Origin: Pseudomonadota bacterium
GTDB taxonomy: Bacteria; Pseudomonadota; Alphaproteobacteria; Rhizobiales; Xanthobacteraceae
Reading direction: 5' to 3'
Length of the DNA: 64,000 bases
Assembly (NCBI GenBank): GCA_023422775.1
Contig: JAFAGM010000019.1
Span: 62,001-126,000, forward strand
Shown in pieces: positions 26,854 through 35,730 of the stretch (position 1 is the first letter of the stretch; the number at the start of each line of letters is the position of its first letter). The position numbers were made by a program, and so were the translations under genes. Below the pieces are notes generated by a model that had not been told where the DNA came from, ran no database searches, and saw only the letters and a list, made by a program, of their open reading frames with translations.

Positions 26854-27143
26854 GACTAGCGTTCGACATCCTCACCATTTCCTTTGTCTCGGCCGGGGCG
26901 TTCTTCTTCCTGGCCGGAACGGTCGGCTTGATCCGCTTTCCGGACTCACTGACACGCCTGCACGCGCTGACCAAGGTGGACAATCTTGGCCTTGGCCTCG
27001 TCGTTCTGGGCCTGCTGCCACAGATGAACGGACTGCTCGGCGCGTTGAAACTGGTGACCATCTGGCTGCTGGTCCAACTATCGGGGGCGATTGTCACACA
27101 GCTCATTGCAGGCACGGTTCGACAACACGGGCCAGATCGATGA
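26850..27143 (+). CDS. mrpG: Mrp-type antiporter subunit G
   Basis: Three-helix membrane protein of 97 residues. 'GAFFFLAGTVGLIRFPDSL' followed by 'TRLHALTKVDNLGLGLV' is the MrpG signature. Start and stop both overlap neighbours by 4 nt (ATGA), indicating translational coupling and fixed stoichiometry. Subunits E, F and G in this order, followed by a MrpA'-like segment, match the layout of the Mrp module in archaeal membrane-bound hydrogenases and in bacterial operons lacking a full-length MrpA. Confidence 0.88.
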   Translation: MRLAFDILTISFVSAGAFFFLAGTVGLIRFPDSLTRLHALTKVDNLGLGLVVLGLLPQMNGLLGALKLVTIWLLVQLSGAIVTQLIAGTVRQHGPDR

Positions 27144-28081
27144 CCATTTTATCTATCTTCGATATCGGTCTTATCGTCCTGATCCTGGCGGTCGGGACCG
27201 CGACGATTGCCCTGCGTGAAGCGTTTGCAGCCGTCATCGGCTATGTCGTCTACGGACTGCTGCTGGCTATCGCCTGGGTCAGGCTCTCCGCGATCGATGT
27301 CGCGCTGACGGAGGCCGCGATCGGCGGCGGAATGACCGGCATGCTGATGCTCGGCGCAGTCGCCCGCCTGCGCTTTGCCAAAGGTAACGACATCAGGACC
27401 AGCCTGCCGGTGCGTTTGGCGGCGGGCAGTTTGTGCGCGCTTGTCGCGGCAGGCCTTGCGATCGCGGTCCTGTCCCCACCCGAAATCATTCCCACGCTCG
27501 CACCCCTGGCGATGGAAAATCTGCCGCAGAGCGGCCTCGGCAATCCTGTCGCCGGCGTTCTGTTCGTCTACCGCGCGCTCGACACGCTGCTCGAGAAGGT
27601 GGTCCTGATCCTCGCATTGCTCGGCGTCTGGTCGCTGGCGCCGGATCGCATGTGGGGCGGAGTACCGGGGCTGAGCGTCTATGCGCGGCCAGGCAGCACA
27701 CTGACTTTCCTTGCCCAACTTCTGCCGCCGGTGGGGATCGTGGTCGCAGTCTATATGTGCTGGGTCGGAGCAAAGGAGCCGGGTGGCGCCTTTCAAGGCG
27801 GCACGGTGTTGGCGGCGATGTGGCTGCTTGTCATGATCGCGGGTCTGAGCAGCGTGCCTTCGATCAGCCAGCGTTGGCTGCGCCTGTTGCTCGTCATCGG
27901 TCCCGTGATTTTCCTTGTCATCGGGATAGCCGGGATGGTTTTGGCAAATGCCTTCCTTGCCTATCCGTCGGGCTACGCCAAACCATTGATCGTCACCGTG
28001 GAGGTCGCCCTCACGCTCTCGATTGGTGTAGCACTGGGTTTATTGGCCGCAGGCCCGCCGGAACAGGTGCAACGGCAATGA
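27140..28081 (+). CDS. Fused MrpA C-terminal (MbhD/E-like) and MrpB antiporter subunit
   Basis: A 313-residue membrane protein. The first ~80 residues ('AFAAVIGYVVYGLLLAI', 'VALTEAAIGGGMTGMLMLGA') match the DUF4040/MbhD segment that ends full-length MrpA. A linker with further helices and 'GNPVAGVLFVYRALDTLLEK' follows (MbhE-like). The last ~110 residues ('WVGAKEPGGAFQGGTVLAA') are MrpB. Thus the C-terminal part of MrpA is fused to MrpB and is separate from the large MrpA channel domain. ATG 27140 overlaps the subunit G stop. The functional consequence is unknown, but both parts are expected in the same place in the complex. Confidence 0.85.
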   Translation: MTILSIFDIGLIVLILAVGTATIALREAFAAVIGYVVYGLLLAIAWVRLSAIDVALTEAAIGGGMTGMLMLGAVARLRFAKGNDIRTSLPVRLAAGSLCALVAAGLAIAVLSPPEIIPTLAPLAMENLPQSGLGNPVAGVLFVYRALDTLLEKVVLILALLGVWSLAPDRMWGGVPGLSVYARPGSTLTFLAQLLPPVGIVVAVYMCWVGAKEPGGAFQGGTVLAAMWLLVMIAGLSSVPSISQRWLRLLLVIGPVIFLVIGIAGMVLANAFLAYPSGYAKPLIVTVEVALTLSIGVALGLLAAGPPEQVQRQ

Positions 28082-28416
28082 ACGCAGCAACACTGTTCGG
28101 GCTATGCGGCGCAGCGCTGGTGGGACTCGGATTGTACGGGCTCGTCACAAATCCCGAGCCGCTGCGCAAGATCCTGGCATTCAACCTGCTGGGAAGTGGC
28201 GTGTTTCTGGTGTTCGGCGTCGTAGCAAAACGCGCCGCAGCCGCCGGTCTCGGAGGCGATCCGGTTCCTCAGGCGATGGTCATCACCGCGATTGTCGTCG
28301 CCTTCGCGGCTACCGCGATGGCGATCGCACTGGTGCTGCGACTTTTGCAGGAGACCGGCCGATCCACGCTCAGCTCCGATGGTTCCGGAGCCGGCACCGA
28401 CCCAGGTGACGGCTGA
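28078..28416 (+). CDS. mrpC: Mrp-type antiporter subunit C (NuoK-like)
   Basis: Three-helix, 112-residue NuoK homologue. The first helix 'LFGLCGAALVGLGLYGLV' is followed by 'NPEPLRKILAFNLLGSGVFLV' (in part) and 'DPVPQAMVITAIVVAFAATA', the last being the highly conserved MrpC/NuoK segment. ATG 28078 overlaps the previous stop by 4 nt. Its own TGA shares one base with the next gene's ATG. Confidence 0.9.
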   Translation: MNAATLFGLCGAALVGLGLYGLVTNPEPLRKILAFNLLGSGVFLVFGVVAKRAAAAGLGGDPVPQAMVITAIVVAFAATAMAIALVLRLLQETGRSTLSSDGSGAGTDPGDG

Positions 28417-29939
28417 TGCCAGTCTTGCCCGAAGCGACGACCACCGATGGCGCGTTCCTCGTTCTGGCGATCGCCTTGCCGGCCGCAGGTGTTCTATTGT
28501 CGTTCGTCCTCGGCGGACGGTACGCGGAAAGAATTGCTTTCGTTCTGCTGCCCTCCGGCTTCGTCCTGGCGACGATCATTTTCGCCGACGTCTGGCGAAG
28601 CGGCCACCGGCTGGTCTACATCGTCGGCGATTGGAAGCCCCCGCTCGGCATTGCGCTGCGCGCCGACGGGCTTTCGGCCGCCATGATGGTGGCAATGGCC
28701 ATCGTGTTCTGCGCGGTCGCGATCTTTGCGCATGCGGACTTCGGCACGCGCCCGGGATCCACTGAAGCCCGCGCACCGTTCGCGTTCTGGATCCTGCTGA
28801 TGGCAATCTGGGGCGCGATGAACCTGATCTTCCTCGGCGGAGATCTGTTCACATTGTACGTCGCGCTTGAGCTCCTCACTTTCGCCGCGGTGCCGCTGGT
28901 CTGCCTCGATGGCCGGGCGGAGACACTGCAGGCGGCGCTGCGATACCTCATCTTCGCCCTGCTCGGCTCGATTCTCTACCTGGTCGGAACGGCCCTGCTC
29001 TACGGCAGCTACGCAACGCTCGACATCGTCCTGCTCTCCCGCAGAATTCATGCGGAACCCGCGACACTCGTGGCCGCCACGCTGATGACCATCGGACTCT
29101 TCGCCAAGACCGCCCTCTTTCCATTGCATCTATGGCTTCCGCCCGCCCATGCCGGCGCGCCGGCGGCCGCCAGCGCGGTTCTTTCGGCCGTGGTAGTAAA
29201 AGGCTCGTTCTTCCTCGTCGTACGGCTCTGGTTCGACGTCATGCCGGGGATGCTCGGTGGAGCCGGCGCGCAACTGTTCGGCGCGCTGGGTGCAGCGGCA
29301 ATCATCTTCGGCAGCGTCGTCGCGCTGCAGCAGCAGCGGCTCAAGCTCCTGATCGCCTATTCGACGGTCGCGCAGATCGGCTACCTGTTCCTGATTTTTC
29401 CGCTTGCCCTCGACACCGCATCGGCGCAGCTCCATGGCAGCGGCGCTCTGACCGGCGGCATCATCCAGGCAATATCGCACGCGACCGCGAAGGCGGCCAT
29501 GTTCATGGCCGCCGGACTTGTCTATGCCGCGCTCGGCCACGATCGCATCGCCGAACTCGGTGGAGTCGCACGGGCACTCCCGATGACGCTCTTCGCATTC
29601 GCAATCGGCGGAGTGTCCCTGATCGGGCTGCCTCCGAGCGGCGGCTTTCTGGCGAAGTGGATTTTGCTCGAGGCGACCGTCGCGACCGGGCAATGGTGGT
29701 GGGCGATCGTGATACTCGCCGGAGGCCTCTTCACCAGTTGCTACATGTTCATTGTCCTGGCGCGCGCGGTTGCGCCGCCAAGTGCGCCTCTCAAGCTCCA
29801 AACTGCCGTGCCGAAATACCAGGAAGCAGCGGCGCTGGCATTGGCGCTGACGTCGCTGTTTCTGGGTCTGGTCGCGCTTGGTCCTATCGATATTGTTGAA
29901 GTAGGCCGTCTGGAATCAATAGTGGCTGGTTCACGATGA
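28416..29939 (+). CDS. mrpD: Mrp-type antiporter subunit D (proton-conducting NuoM/N-like)
   Basis: Large proton-channel subunit of 507 residues with about 14 helices. The conserved segment 'LFAKTALFPLHLWLPPAHAG' (lysine and histidines of the proton path) is near residue 230, followed by 'ASAVLSAVVVKGSFFLVVR', and 'LIAYSTVAQIGYL' further on. These match MrpD/NuoM-type subunits. The next gene overlaps by 4 nt and encodes a second protein of the same superfamily. Confidence 0.9.
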   Translation: MPVLPEATTTDGAFLVLAIALPAAGVLLSFVLGGRYAERIAFVLLPSGFVLATIIFADVWRSGHRLVYIVGDWKPPLGIALRADGLSAAMMVAMAIVFCAVAIFAHADFGTRPGSTEARAPFAFWILLMAIWGAMNLIFLGGDLFTLYVALELLTFAAVPLVCLDGRAETLQAALRYLIFALLGSILYLVGTALLYGSYATLDIVLLSRRIHAEPATLVAATLMTIGLFAKTALFPLHLWLPPAHAGAPAAASAVLSAVVVKGSFFLVVRLWFDVMPGMLGGAGAQLFGALGAAAIIFGSVVALQQQRLKLLIAYSTVAQIGYLFLIFPLALDTASAQLHGSGALTGGIIQAISHATAKAAMFMAAGLVYAALGHDRIAELGGVARALPMTLFAFAIGGVSLIGLPPSGGFLAKWILLEATVATGQWWWAIVILAGGLFTSCYMFIVLARAVAPPSAPLKLQTAVPKYQEAAALALALTSLFLGLVALGPIDIVEVGRLESIVAGSR

Positions 29940-31567
29940 TCGGACAAACAACCTTGCTTGCGAGCTCCTTCATCGTTCCTCTCGGCATGCTCCTGCTCTG
30001 CCTCTGGCCGCAGGCGTTGAGCCGGATGCCCTCGCTGCTGGCGTTCGCCCCGATCCCGGCGCTGGCTGCGGTGTTGCTTGTCGCCACCGATTCTTCGCTG
30101 GCAATCGGTTCCGCGCGATTCCATCTGACCTTCGCCATGGACCGTCCTGGAGCCATGCTGCTGGGTGTTTCGGCGCTGTTGTGGATCGCATCGGGTGCCT
30201 ACGCTTCGCAGTATCTGCAGAGCCGGTCGAACCACGGGCGATTCGTCGTGTGCTGGTTGATGACGCTGACCGGTTGCGTCGGCGTGTTTCTGGCCGCCGA
30301 CATGATCGGCTTTTATTTTCTGCTCGCGCTGCTTACCCTCGGTGCCTCCGGTCTTGTCATCTACCATGGAACGCCGAGCGCATGGCGCGCCGGCGCGGTC
30401 TATATCGGGCTCGCATTGCTGGCCGAAGCGTTCCTGCTGATGGCCTTCGTGCTGCTGGCGGCACAAATCCCGGGGGACAGCCTGCTGATCCGCGACGCCG
30501 CGGCAGCCCTGCCGGCCTCGCCTCAGCGCAATCTGATCCTTGTTCTGCTGATAGTCGGCTTCGGTATGAAGGCGGGCCTCGTGCCATTTCACTTCTGGAT
30601 GCCACTGGCATACTCGGCGGCGCCGACGCCGGCTGCCGCTGTGCTCAGCGGCGCGGTCGTCAAGGCAAGCATCCTTGGCATGATCCGGTTCCTGCCGCTC
30701 GAAACCGCCTTCCCCGACTGGGGCACGGCCCTCGCGGCCGCGGGGCTTTTTGCAGCCCTCTACGGCGTCGTAATCGGGGTCATGCAACGCAATCCAAGGG
30801 TCGTGCTGGCGTATTCCAGCGTCAGCCAGATGGGGTTCATCATCGCAATCATCGGCATGGGGATGCTCGCAGGCGATGGCCGCGCTGCACTGGGAGCGGC
30901 TTTCTATGCCGCCCACCACGTGCTGGTGAAGGGCGCGCTGTTCCTGTCCGTGGGCGTCGTCGCCGCAACCGGCAGCCGGCGTCTATGGCCGATGCTGCTG
31001 CCCACGGCAATCATTGCGGTGGGCCTCGGCGGCCTCCCGCTCACCGGCGGCGCATTGGCCAAGTTCGTGGCCGACGAGCTTCTCGGAGATAGCACCGCGA
31101 GCGCGATTGCAACGCTGTCTGCGATTGGCACAACGCTGCTGATGCTGCAGTTCCTGCGCCATCTTGCGAACACGGCATCGCAGGACCCGCAAGCGACAGC
31201 CGCCGCGGGACTGGTCTGGCCCTGGCTGGCGACCGCTGTCGTTTCACTGGTCGTGCCATGGACGCTGTATCTGACGGTTCCGACCGGAACGCTGCCTGAC
31301 CCGCTTTCACCTGCGGTGCTATGGAAGGCGCTCTGGCCCGTTCTGCTGGGAGCCGCCCTGGCGATTGCGCTGCGGCGCTGGTCGCGCTCGATGCCGCAAA
31401 TTCCCAAGGGAGACCTCATCGTGACGCTGGACGGCGGCGTCCGGATGGCAGCCACATGGGGAAAGGCGCTGCAACGAATGGACAGCGTTCTACGCCAGTG
31501 GCCGACGGCCACTGTATCGCTGCTGATACTGACGGTCGCGCTGGGTGCAGCGGTGCTCGTACGATGA
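29936..31567 (+). CDS. Second proton-conducting antiporter subunit (MrpD/MrpA-N-like)
   Basis: A 543-residue, ~14-helix NuoL/M/N-superfamily protein with the channel signature 'GFGMKAGLVPFHFWMPLAYS' near residue 215, 'AAVLSGAVVKASILGMIRFL' next, and 'LAYSSVSQMGFI' later. It lacks the MbhD/E-like C-terminal part of MrpA, which is carried instead by the fused MrpA'-B protein. It is the last gene of the run. The complex thus contains two separate large channel subunits instead of MrpA plus MrpD. Confidence 0.85.
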   Translation: MIGQTTLLASSFIVPLGMLLLCLWPQALSRMPSLLAFAPIPALAAVLLVATDSSLAIGSARFHLTFAMDRPGAMLLGVSALLWIASGAYASQYLQSRSNHGRFVVCWLMTLTGCVGVFLAADMIGFYFLLALLTLGASGLVIYHGTPSAWRAGAVYIGLALLAEAFLLMAFVLLAAQIPGDSLLIRDAAAALPASPQRNLILVLLIVGFGMKAGLVPFHFWMPLAYSAAPTPAAAVLSGAVVKASILGMIRFLPLETAFPDWGTALAAAGLFAALYGVVIGVMQRNPRVVLAYSSVSQMGFIIAIIGMGMLAGDGRAALGAAFYAAHHVLVKGALFLSVGVVAATGSRRLWPMLLPTAIIAVGLGGLPLTGGALAKFVADELLGDSTASAIATLSAIGTTLLMLQFLRHLANTASQDPQATAAAGLVWPWLATAVVSLVVPWTLYLTVPTGTLPDPLSPAVLWKALWPVLLGAALAIALRRWSRSMPQIPKGDLIVTLDGGVRMAATWGKALQRMDSVLRQWPTATVSLLILTVALGAAVLVR

Positions 31568-31633
31568 AGCGGCGTTCCCGCCGACGACCGTAGCCATCTG
31601 GCGCGACGGGAACTACTGCGAGAAGCCAGGCAA

Positions 31634-31903
31634 TTATACCCATCGCCAGCCGCAGCGGCGACGTCCCCTGTGCCACCAGCAAACCCACCGCCGTCGGCGG
31701 CGACGGCGCGGATTCACGACGACGACCTGAGCCTTCACCGCCAGGTCATCGACCTCGACGTGATTTCCCTTGGCCATGGCCAGTGGCATGGCATCCGCGA
31801 CGTCAGGCGCGACAGCCCACCCAATCGTCCCGACGCCGGCTATGGCAACGGCCGCACCGGGCAGGACATGCGTGAGCATCTTGCGGCGACTCATTGCATC
31901 CAT
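31634..31903 (-). CDS. Small exported Arg/Trp-rich protein (hypothetical)
   Basis: 89 residues. An N-terminal signal with an RR pair, 'MSRRKMLTHVLPGAAVAIAG', leads to a likely cleavage site after 'VADA'. The C-terminus is extremely basic and aromatic ('RRRRRRRWVCWW', then more Arg, Cys and Trp). Start ATG 31903 is supported by an upstream GGGAGAAAA. It converges on the antiporter operon. No function is known to me; such a tail could bind nucleic acid, membranes or polyanionic surface polymers. The C-terminal sequence is low in complexity, so frame and length should be treated with care. Confidence 0.6.
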   Translation of the reverse strand: MDAMSRRKMLTHVLPGAAVAIAGVGTIGWAVAPDVADAMPLAMAKGNHVEVDDLAVKAQVVVVNPRRRRRRRWVCWWHRGRRRCGWRWV

Positions 31904-32177
31904 GAGTTTTCTCCCTTGTCCGAATGCTTCTTTGTGCTTCTTTCGGGCGCTGCAGCCGTCACGATACAATTGAACTCGCCTGGCACACCACAGCGGTTCC
32001 AATTGTCCAGTTCGTATCGAGGGGCGGCCAACCCGCAGGCATCTAAATTGAAATCACTCTGTCGGACAATCGGGGTATTAATCCACGCAGGTCAGGGTTT
32101 CTTCCTATCAACTCCAACGTAGCGCATTGGCATGATACGTGTGGTCGAAGTTCCCTTTTCCTGCGAGTAAACCATCG

Positions 32178-32663
32178 ATGCAGATCGTAATGTCCGGTAT
32201 TCGCGTGTCGGCACTCGCTTGCGCCTTGCTGACCGTTCTCTCCAGTTCGGCGACTGCGCAGGCGCGGCCGCCATTTCGGATCGGCGGATTGACATGCAAC
32301 ACCGACCCGAGGGTCGGACTGGTCCTCGGCTCGCGGCAGGACATGCGATGTGTTTTCGTCGCGAGCGCAACGGGCCAGCAATACGTCTACAGAGGTACGA
32401 TCAGGCGCATTGGCGTCGATATTGGCGTAACCAGAGGCGGAACGCTGTTCTGGGCCGTGTTTGCGCGAAACAGCCGGATCGGCCAGGGCACGCTACGAGG
32501 AAACTACATAGGTGCCAGCGCCAACGTAGCGCTCGGTCTCGGTCTGGGCGCCAAGGTGCTGGTCGGCGGATCACGCCGCACCATCACGCTGCAGCCGCTG
32601 TCGGTCGAAGGCCAGATCGGACTTAACCTGGCGTTGGGCGTCGCAAATCTCACGCTCCGATGA
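32178..32663 (+). CDS. DUF992 domain-containing secreted protein
   Basis: A 161-residue protein with a signal peptide ending near 'SSSATAQA'. The mature part shows the DUF992 pattern 'IGGLTCNTDPRVGLVLGSRQ' followed by 'MRCVF', and later 'LFWAVFA' and 'LGLGLGAKVLVGGS'. Two cysteines early in the mature part may pair. DUF992 proteins are abundant in the Rhizobiales envelope; no activity is known. Start ATG 32178; an internal ATG at 32190 is possible. Confidence 0.83.
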   Translation: MQIVMSGIRVSALACALLTVLSSSATAQARPPFRIGGLTCNTDPRVGLVLGSRQDMRCVFVASATGQQYVYRGTIRRIGVDIGVTRGGTLFWAVFARNSRIGQGTLRGNYIGASANVALGLGLGAKVLVGGSRRTITLQPLSVEGQIGLNLALGVANLTLR

Positions 32664-32696
32664 TGAGTGTCCGGTCCGGGATGCTGATCGGATCAC

Positions 32697-34175
32697 CTAT
32701 TGTACAGGCCCGGCACCGCGTGCCGCCGCGGGAATCCCCTCGCCGATCCGTCCGGTCATGTAGGGGAAGAACGGGTTTGACGATGCCCGCATCAGCGAGT
32801 CGAGGCTGGCGATCAGGACATTGCGCTCGCCCCGTGGCGCCAGGGTACCGAGATTCTCTCCGAAATTCTCGGATGGATCGGGTTCGGCGCCATACAGACT
32901 GTCGCTGACGGGAAACGGCAGCGCGACGTGCGACAGTGAATAGAATCCCCGCGGATACGATAATCCGAGCGGTCGCACCTTCTCGACGTCGCTGCCGGCT
33001 TCGGTCACGCGCTCGATCACATCGTCATGATTGTCGTCGGCATTGGTGATGATCGTGAGGCGATAGCGCCGCGGGCCACTCGGCACGATACGCGCGAGTG
33101 CGGTATCCGCGCTCGAGCGGAGCAATGGACCGAACTTGGCCGTGCGGTTGACATCGAACAGCACGAGTTCGTGACCGTTCTCGGGAAGCTGCGCATACAG
33201 CGCCGACACGATGGCCCTCGTACTCACGGTGAAGTCGATGAGCGATTGAAAGGTGAGGATCGGCGGCAACTGACCCAGCTTGCCTTCGCGGGCATAGCGG
33301 GCAATCCGCTCCTGCAGATCTCGCGTCAGGCGATACGATTGGCGCGCGCCGTTGACAGGAAACGAATTGTACTTGAACGGATTGAACTCGGGCACGATGC
33401 CCAGCCAGGCCGCCTTGGCGAAGGCGGGCAGGAGCGCCGGCAGGCCTGCAAGGCCGGCATAGCGTGCGATGCGTGTGATGCCGACCATTGGCGAAATCAA
33501 TACAAGGCGATCCGGCCGGGACAGCTTTTCGTCGCTGATGGAATCAAGCGCATACATCAACGCCAGCGCGCCGCCGTTGGAGAAACCGACCAGATGCAAC
33601 GGCGCGGACGGTCCGGTGCGGGCGCGCGCCTCGCGCACCGCGAGTCGCGTTGCCGCCATCCAGTCCTCCCACTCCACGTCGGTCAGTGCGGCAGGGACAG
33701 TGCCGTGTGCCGGCATCCTCGGCACGATAGCCACGAACCCCTGGTCACGGTAGAAGCCCGCGATATGGCGCTGACTGTAGGGGGAATCCGTCAGGCCATG
33801 CAGAAGCACGACGGCACCGACCGGCTTTCCCTTCGGCTCGAGCACAAAGGAACGATTGAAATCCTGCACAAAGTGCCCCGGGTAGATCGGACTGCCTTCA
33901 AAATAGCGATTGGCCGGCACGCGTTCGCCCGCGTCGAGTTTCCGGGAAACCTCGCGCCGGACATCGTCGAATATCCTGGCCTCGGCCGCCAGATACTCCG
34001 TCCAGTTCGCCGCCTCGAGTTTTTCCGTGCGCAGTTCATCCGGAACGTAGGTATGCCAAGGCTCGAGCGGCAACCCCTTCTGCGAATCGTAGATGCGGAC
34101 GGCAAGGAAAGTCAGCAGGGCCACGCCCAGCAGCGCTCCGGCAATTTTTGCGTATCTGAACATTTTCGCTCGCAT
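32697..34175 (-). CDS. Membrane-anchored alpha/beta hydrolase
   Basis: A 492-residue hydrolase with one N-terminal helix ('IAGALLGVALLTFLAV') that probably anchors it facing the periplasm. The hydrolase core has oxyanion motif 'LLHGLTDSPYS', nucleophile elbow 'GFSNGG', and a candidate catalytic His in 'SHVALPFP' near the C-terminus. The fold region is typical of serine ester/lipid hydrolases. The ATG at 34175 is preferred over the longer reading because the helix follows it directly. Substrate unknown. It follows the GntP-type transporter gene on the same strand after about 100 nt. Confidence 0.82.
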   Translation of the reverse strand: MRAKMFRYAKIAGALLGVALLTFLAVRIYDSQKGLPLEPWHTYVPDELRTEKLEAANWTEYLAAEARIFDDVRREVSRKLDAGERVPANRYFEGSPIYPGHFVQDFNRSFVLEPKGKPVGAVVLLHGLTDSPYSQRHIAGFYRDQGFVAIVPRMPAHGTVPAALTDVEWEDWMAATRLAVREARARTGPSAPLHLVGFSNGGALALMYALDSISDEKLSRPDRLVLISPMVGITRIARYAGLAGLPALLPAFAKAAWLGIVPEFNPFKYNSFPVNGARQSYRLTRDLQERIARYAREGKLGQLPPILTFQSLIDFTVSTRAIVSALYAQLPENGHELVLFDVNRTAKFGPLLRSSADTALARIVPSGPRRYRLTIITNADDNHDDVIERVTEAGSDVEKVRPLGLSYPRGFYSLSHVALPFPVSDSLYGAEPDPSENFGENLGTLAPRGERNVLIASLDSLMRASSNPFFPYMTGRIGEGIPAAARGAGPVQ

Positions 34176-34271
34176 GATCGAAACTCTCCAACTGCGATGA
34201 TGCTGCGAAACTGCGGCATAGAGCAACCGGGAATGTCCCGCGGGCCTGTCCGCTTCACACCCGGGTACTTC

Positions 34272-35726
34272 CTAGAAGGAGCCAAACATCGAGCCCAGCA
34301 CAATGACGGCCACCAGGGCGATGAGGGCGCTGACAATCCCGACCATGACGATATCGAGATAACTTTCACGATGCGTTGAACCGCAAACGGCGAGCAGCGT
34401 CACGACAGCTCCATTGTGCGGCAGGCTGTCGAGGGTACCGGAGCCAATCGCGGCCACCCGGTGCATCAACGCGGGATTGATACCCTGCTCTGCAGCGATG
34501 CGCATATAGATATCGCCGAGGGCATCGAGCGCGATCGTCATGCCGCCGGAGGCCGAGCCGGTCAGGGCAGCGAGCACGTTGGTCGCCACCGCGAGCGAGA
34601 CCAGCGGCCCGCCTCCGATCGAAAGCACCCAGTCGCGCACCGCCGCGAACGCGGGCAGCATCGCGACGACGGCGCCGAAGCCGACAAGGCTGGCGACACT
34701 GAAGGCCGGCAAGACGGAGGCGTTGGCGCCGGCATCCATGCTCTCGCGCAAGGCCGGCAACCGCTGGCGGTTGAAAAGGACAAGCACGAGGATCGCGGCC
34801 GCGAGTGCCACAGCCACCGACCAGACACCGGCAACGGCCGACAGCGAGGTGGCACCCCAATGCGGCTCCGCCAGGAACGAAAAATCCAGACGCGGCAGAA
34901 TGACGAGCGACATCAGGAGATTGACGCTCACGACGACAACCAGCGGCAGCACCGCAATGGCAATCGGCACCGGGGTTTCCCCATGGCGGCCGTGGCCGAT
35001 CTCGGCGGGATCGAACTCGCGGGCGGTCGTCGCCCGCTCCCGGATGATCTGGTCATCGGCAACCGCGCGCGGGGAGACATCGGCACCACCGCCATAGCCC
35101 TCGTTCGCCCGCCGGGCGGCAGCTTCGCAACGGGCGAGCCACCACAATCCAAATCCCAGCATGATCGCCGATGCGATGACGCCAAGGCCGGGCGCGGCAA
35201 ACGGCGTAGTGCCGAAAAACGGCATTGGAATAGCATTCTGGATGGCGGGCGTTCCGGGGAACGCCGTCATCGTGAACGTCGAAGTGCCGAGTGCAATCGC
35301 CGCCGGCATCAGCCGACGTGGAATGTCGGCGGCCTGAAACAACGCCTGGGCCATCGGTGCCAACACAAAAAAGGCAACGAACAGGCTGACGCCGCCATAT
35401 GTCACCAACGCACCTGCGAGCACCACGGCCAGTATGGCGCGGCGCGGACCCAGCTGCTCGGTCATGAAGCCCGCGATGGCGGTAACCGAGCCGCTGTCAT
35501 CCATCAGCTTGCCGAACAGCGCACCGAGCAGGAACAGCGGGAAAAATTGCGCGAGGAACTGCGCCGCGCTGCCCATGAAGGTCTGGGTCCAATGGGCGAG
35601 TAGCGGCTCCCTCGAGACAGCAGCAGCAATCAGCGCTGCTGCTGGCGCCAGCAGAAGCACGCTCCATCCGCGAAAAGCCAGCCAGACGAGCAGCCCCAGC
35701 GCCAGGAGGATACCCAGAAGGCCCAT
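34272..35726 (-). CDS. GntP-family permease
   Basis: Inner-membrane carboxylate/proton symporter-type protein with about 12 helices over 484 residues. 'ALFGKLMDDSGSVTAIAGFM' near residue 65 and 'VTYGGVSLFVAFFVLAPM' are family-like, and 'LTGSASGGMTIALDALG' follows near residue 400. GntP relatives import gluconate or hydroxy acids; the substrate here is not known. Start ATG 35726 is 4 nt after the stop of the patatin gene, with its ribosome site (GGAGCAGG) inside that gene, so they are co-transcribed. Confidence 0.85.
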   Translation of the reverse strand: MGLLGILLALGLLVWLAFRGWSVLLLAPAAALIAAAVSREPLLAHWTQTFMGSAAQFLAQFFPLFLLGALFGKLMDDSGSVTAIAGFMTEQLGPRRAILAVVLAGALVTYGGVSLFVAFFVLAPMAQALFQAADIPRRLMPAAIALGTSTFTMTAFPGTPAIQNAIPMPFFGTTPFAAPGLGVIASAIMLGFGLWWLARCEAAARRANEGYGGGADVSPRAVADDQIIRERATTAREFDPAEIGHGRHGETPVPIAIAVLPLVVVVSVNLLMSLVILPRLDFSFLAEPHWGATSLSAVAGVWSVAVALAAAILVLVLFNRQRLPALRESMDAGANASVLPAFSVASLVGFGAVVAMLPAFAAVRDWVLSIGGGPLVSLAVATNVLAALTGSASGGMTIALDALGDIYMRIAAEQGINPALMHRVAAIGSGTLDSLPHNGAVVTLLAVCGSTHRESYLDIVMVGIVSALIALVAVIVLGSMFGSF

Positions 35727-35730
35727 GGAA

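Noticed and set aside
33027..34379. A 450-codon plus-strand open frame opposite the alpha/beta hydrolase
   Set aside because: The composition is rich in Arg, His and Gln with no domains. The opposite strand encodes a clear hydrolase.
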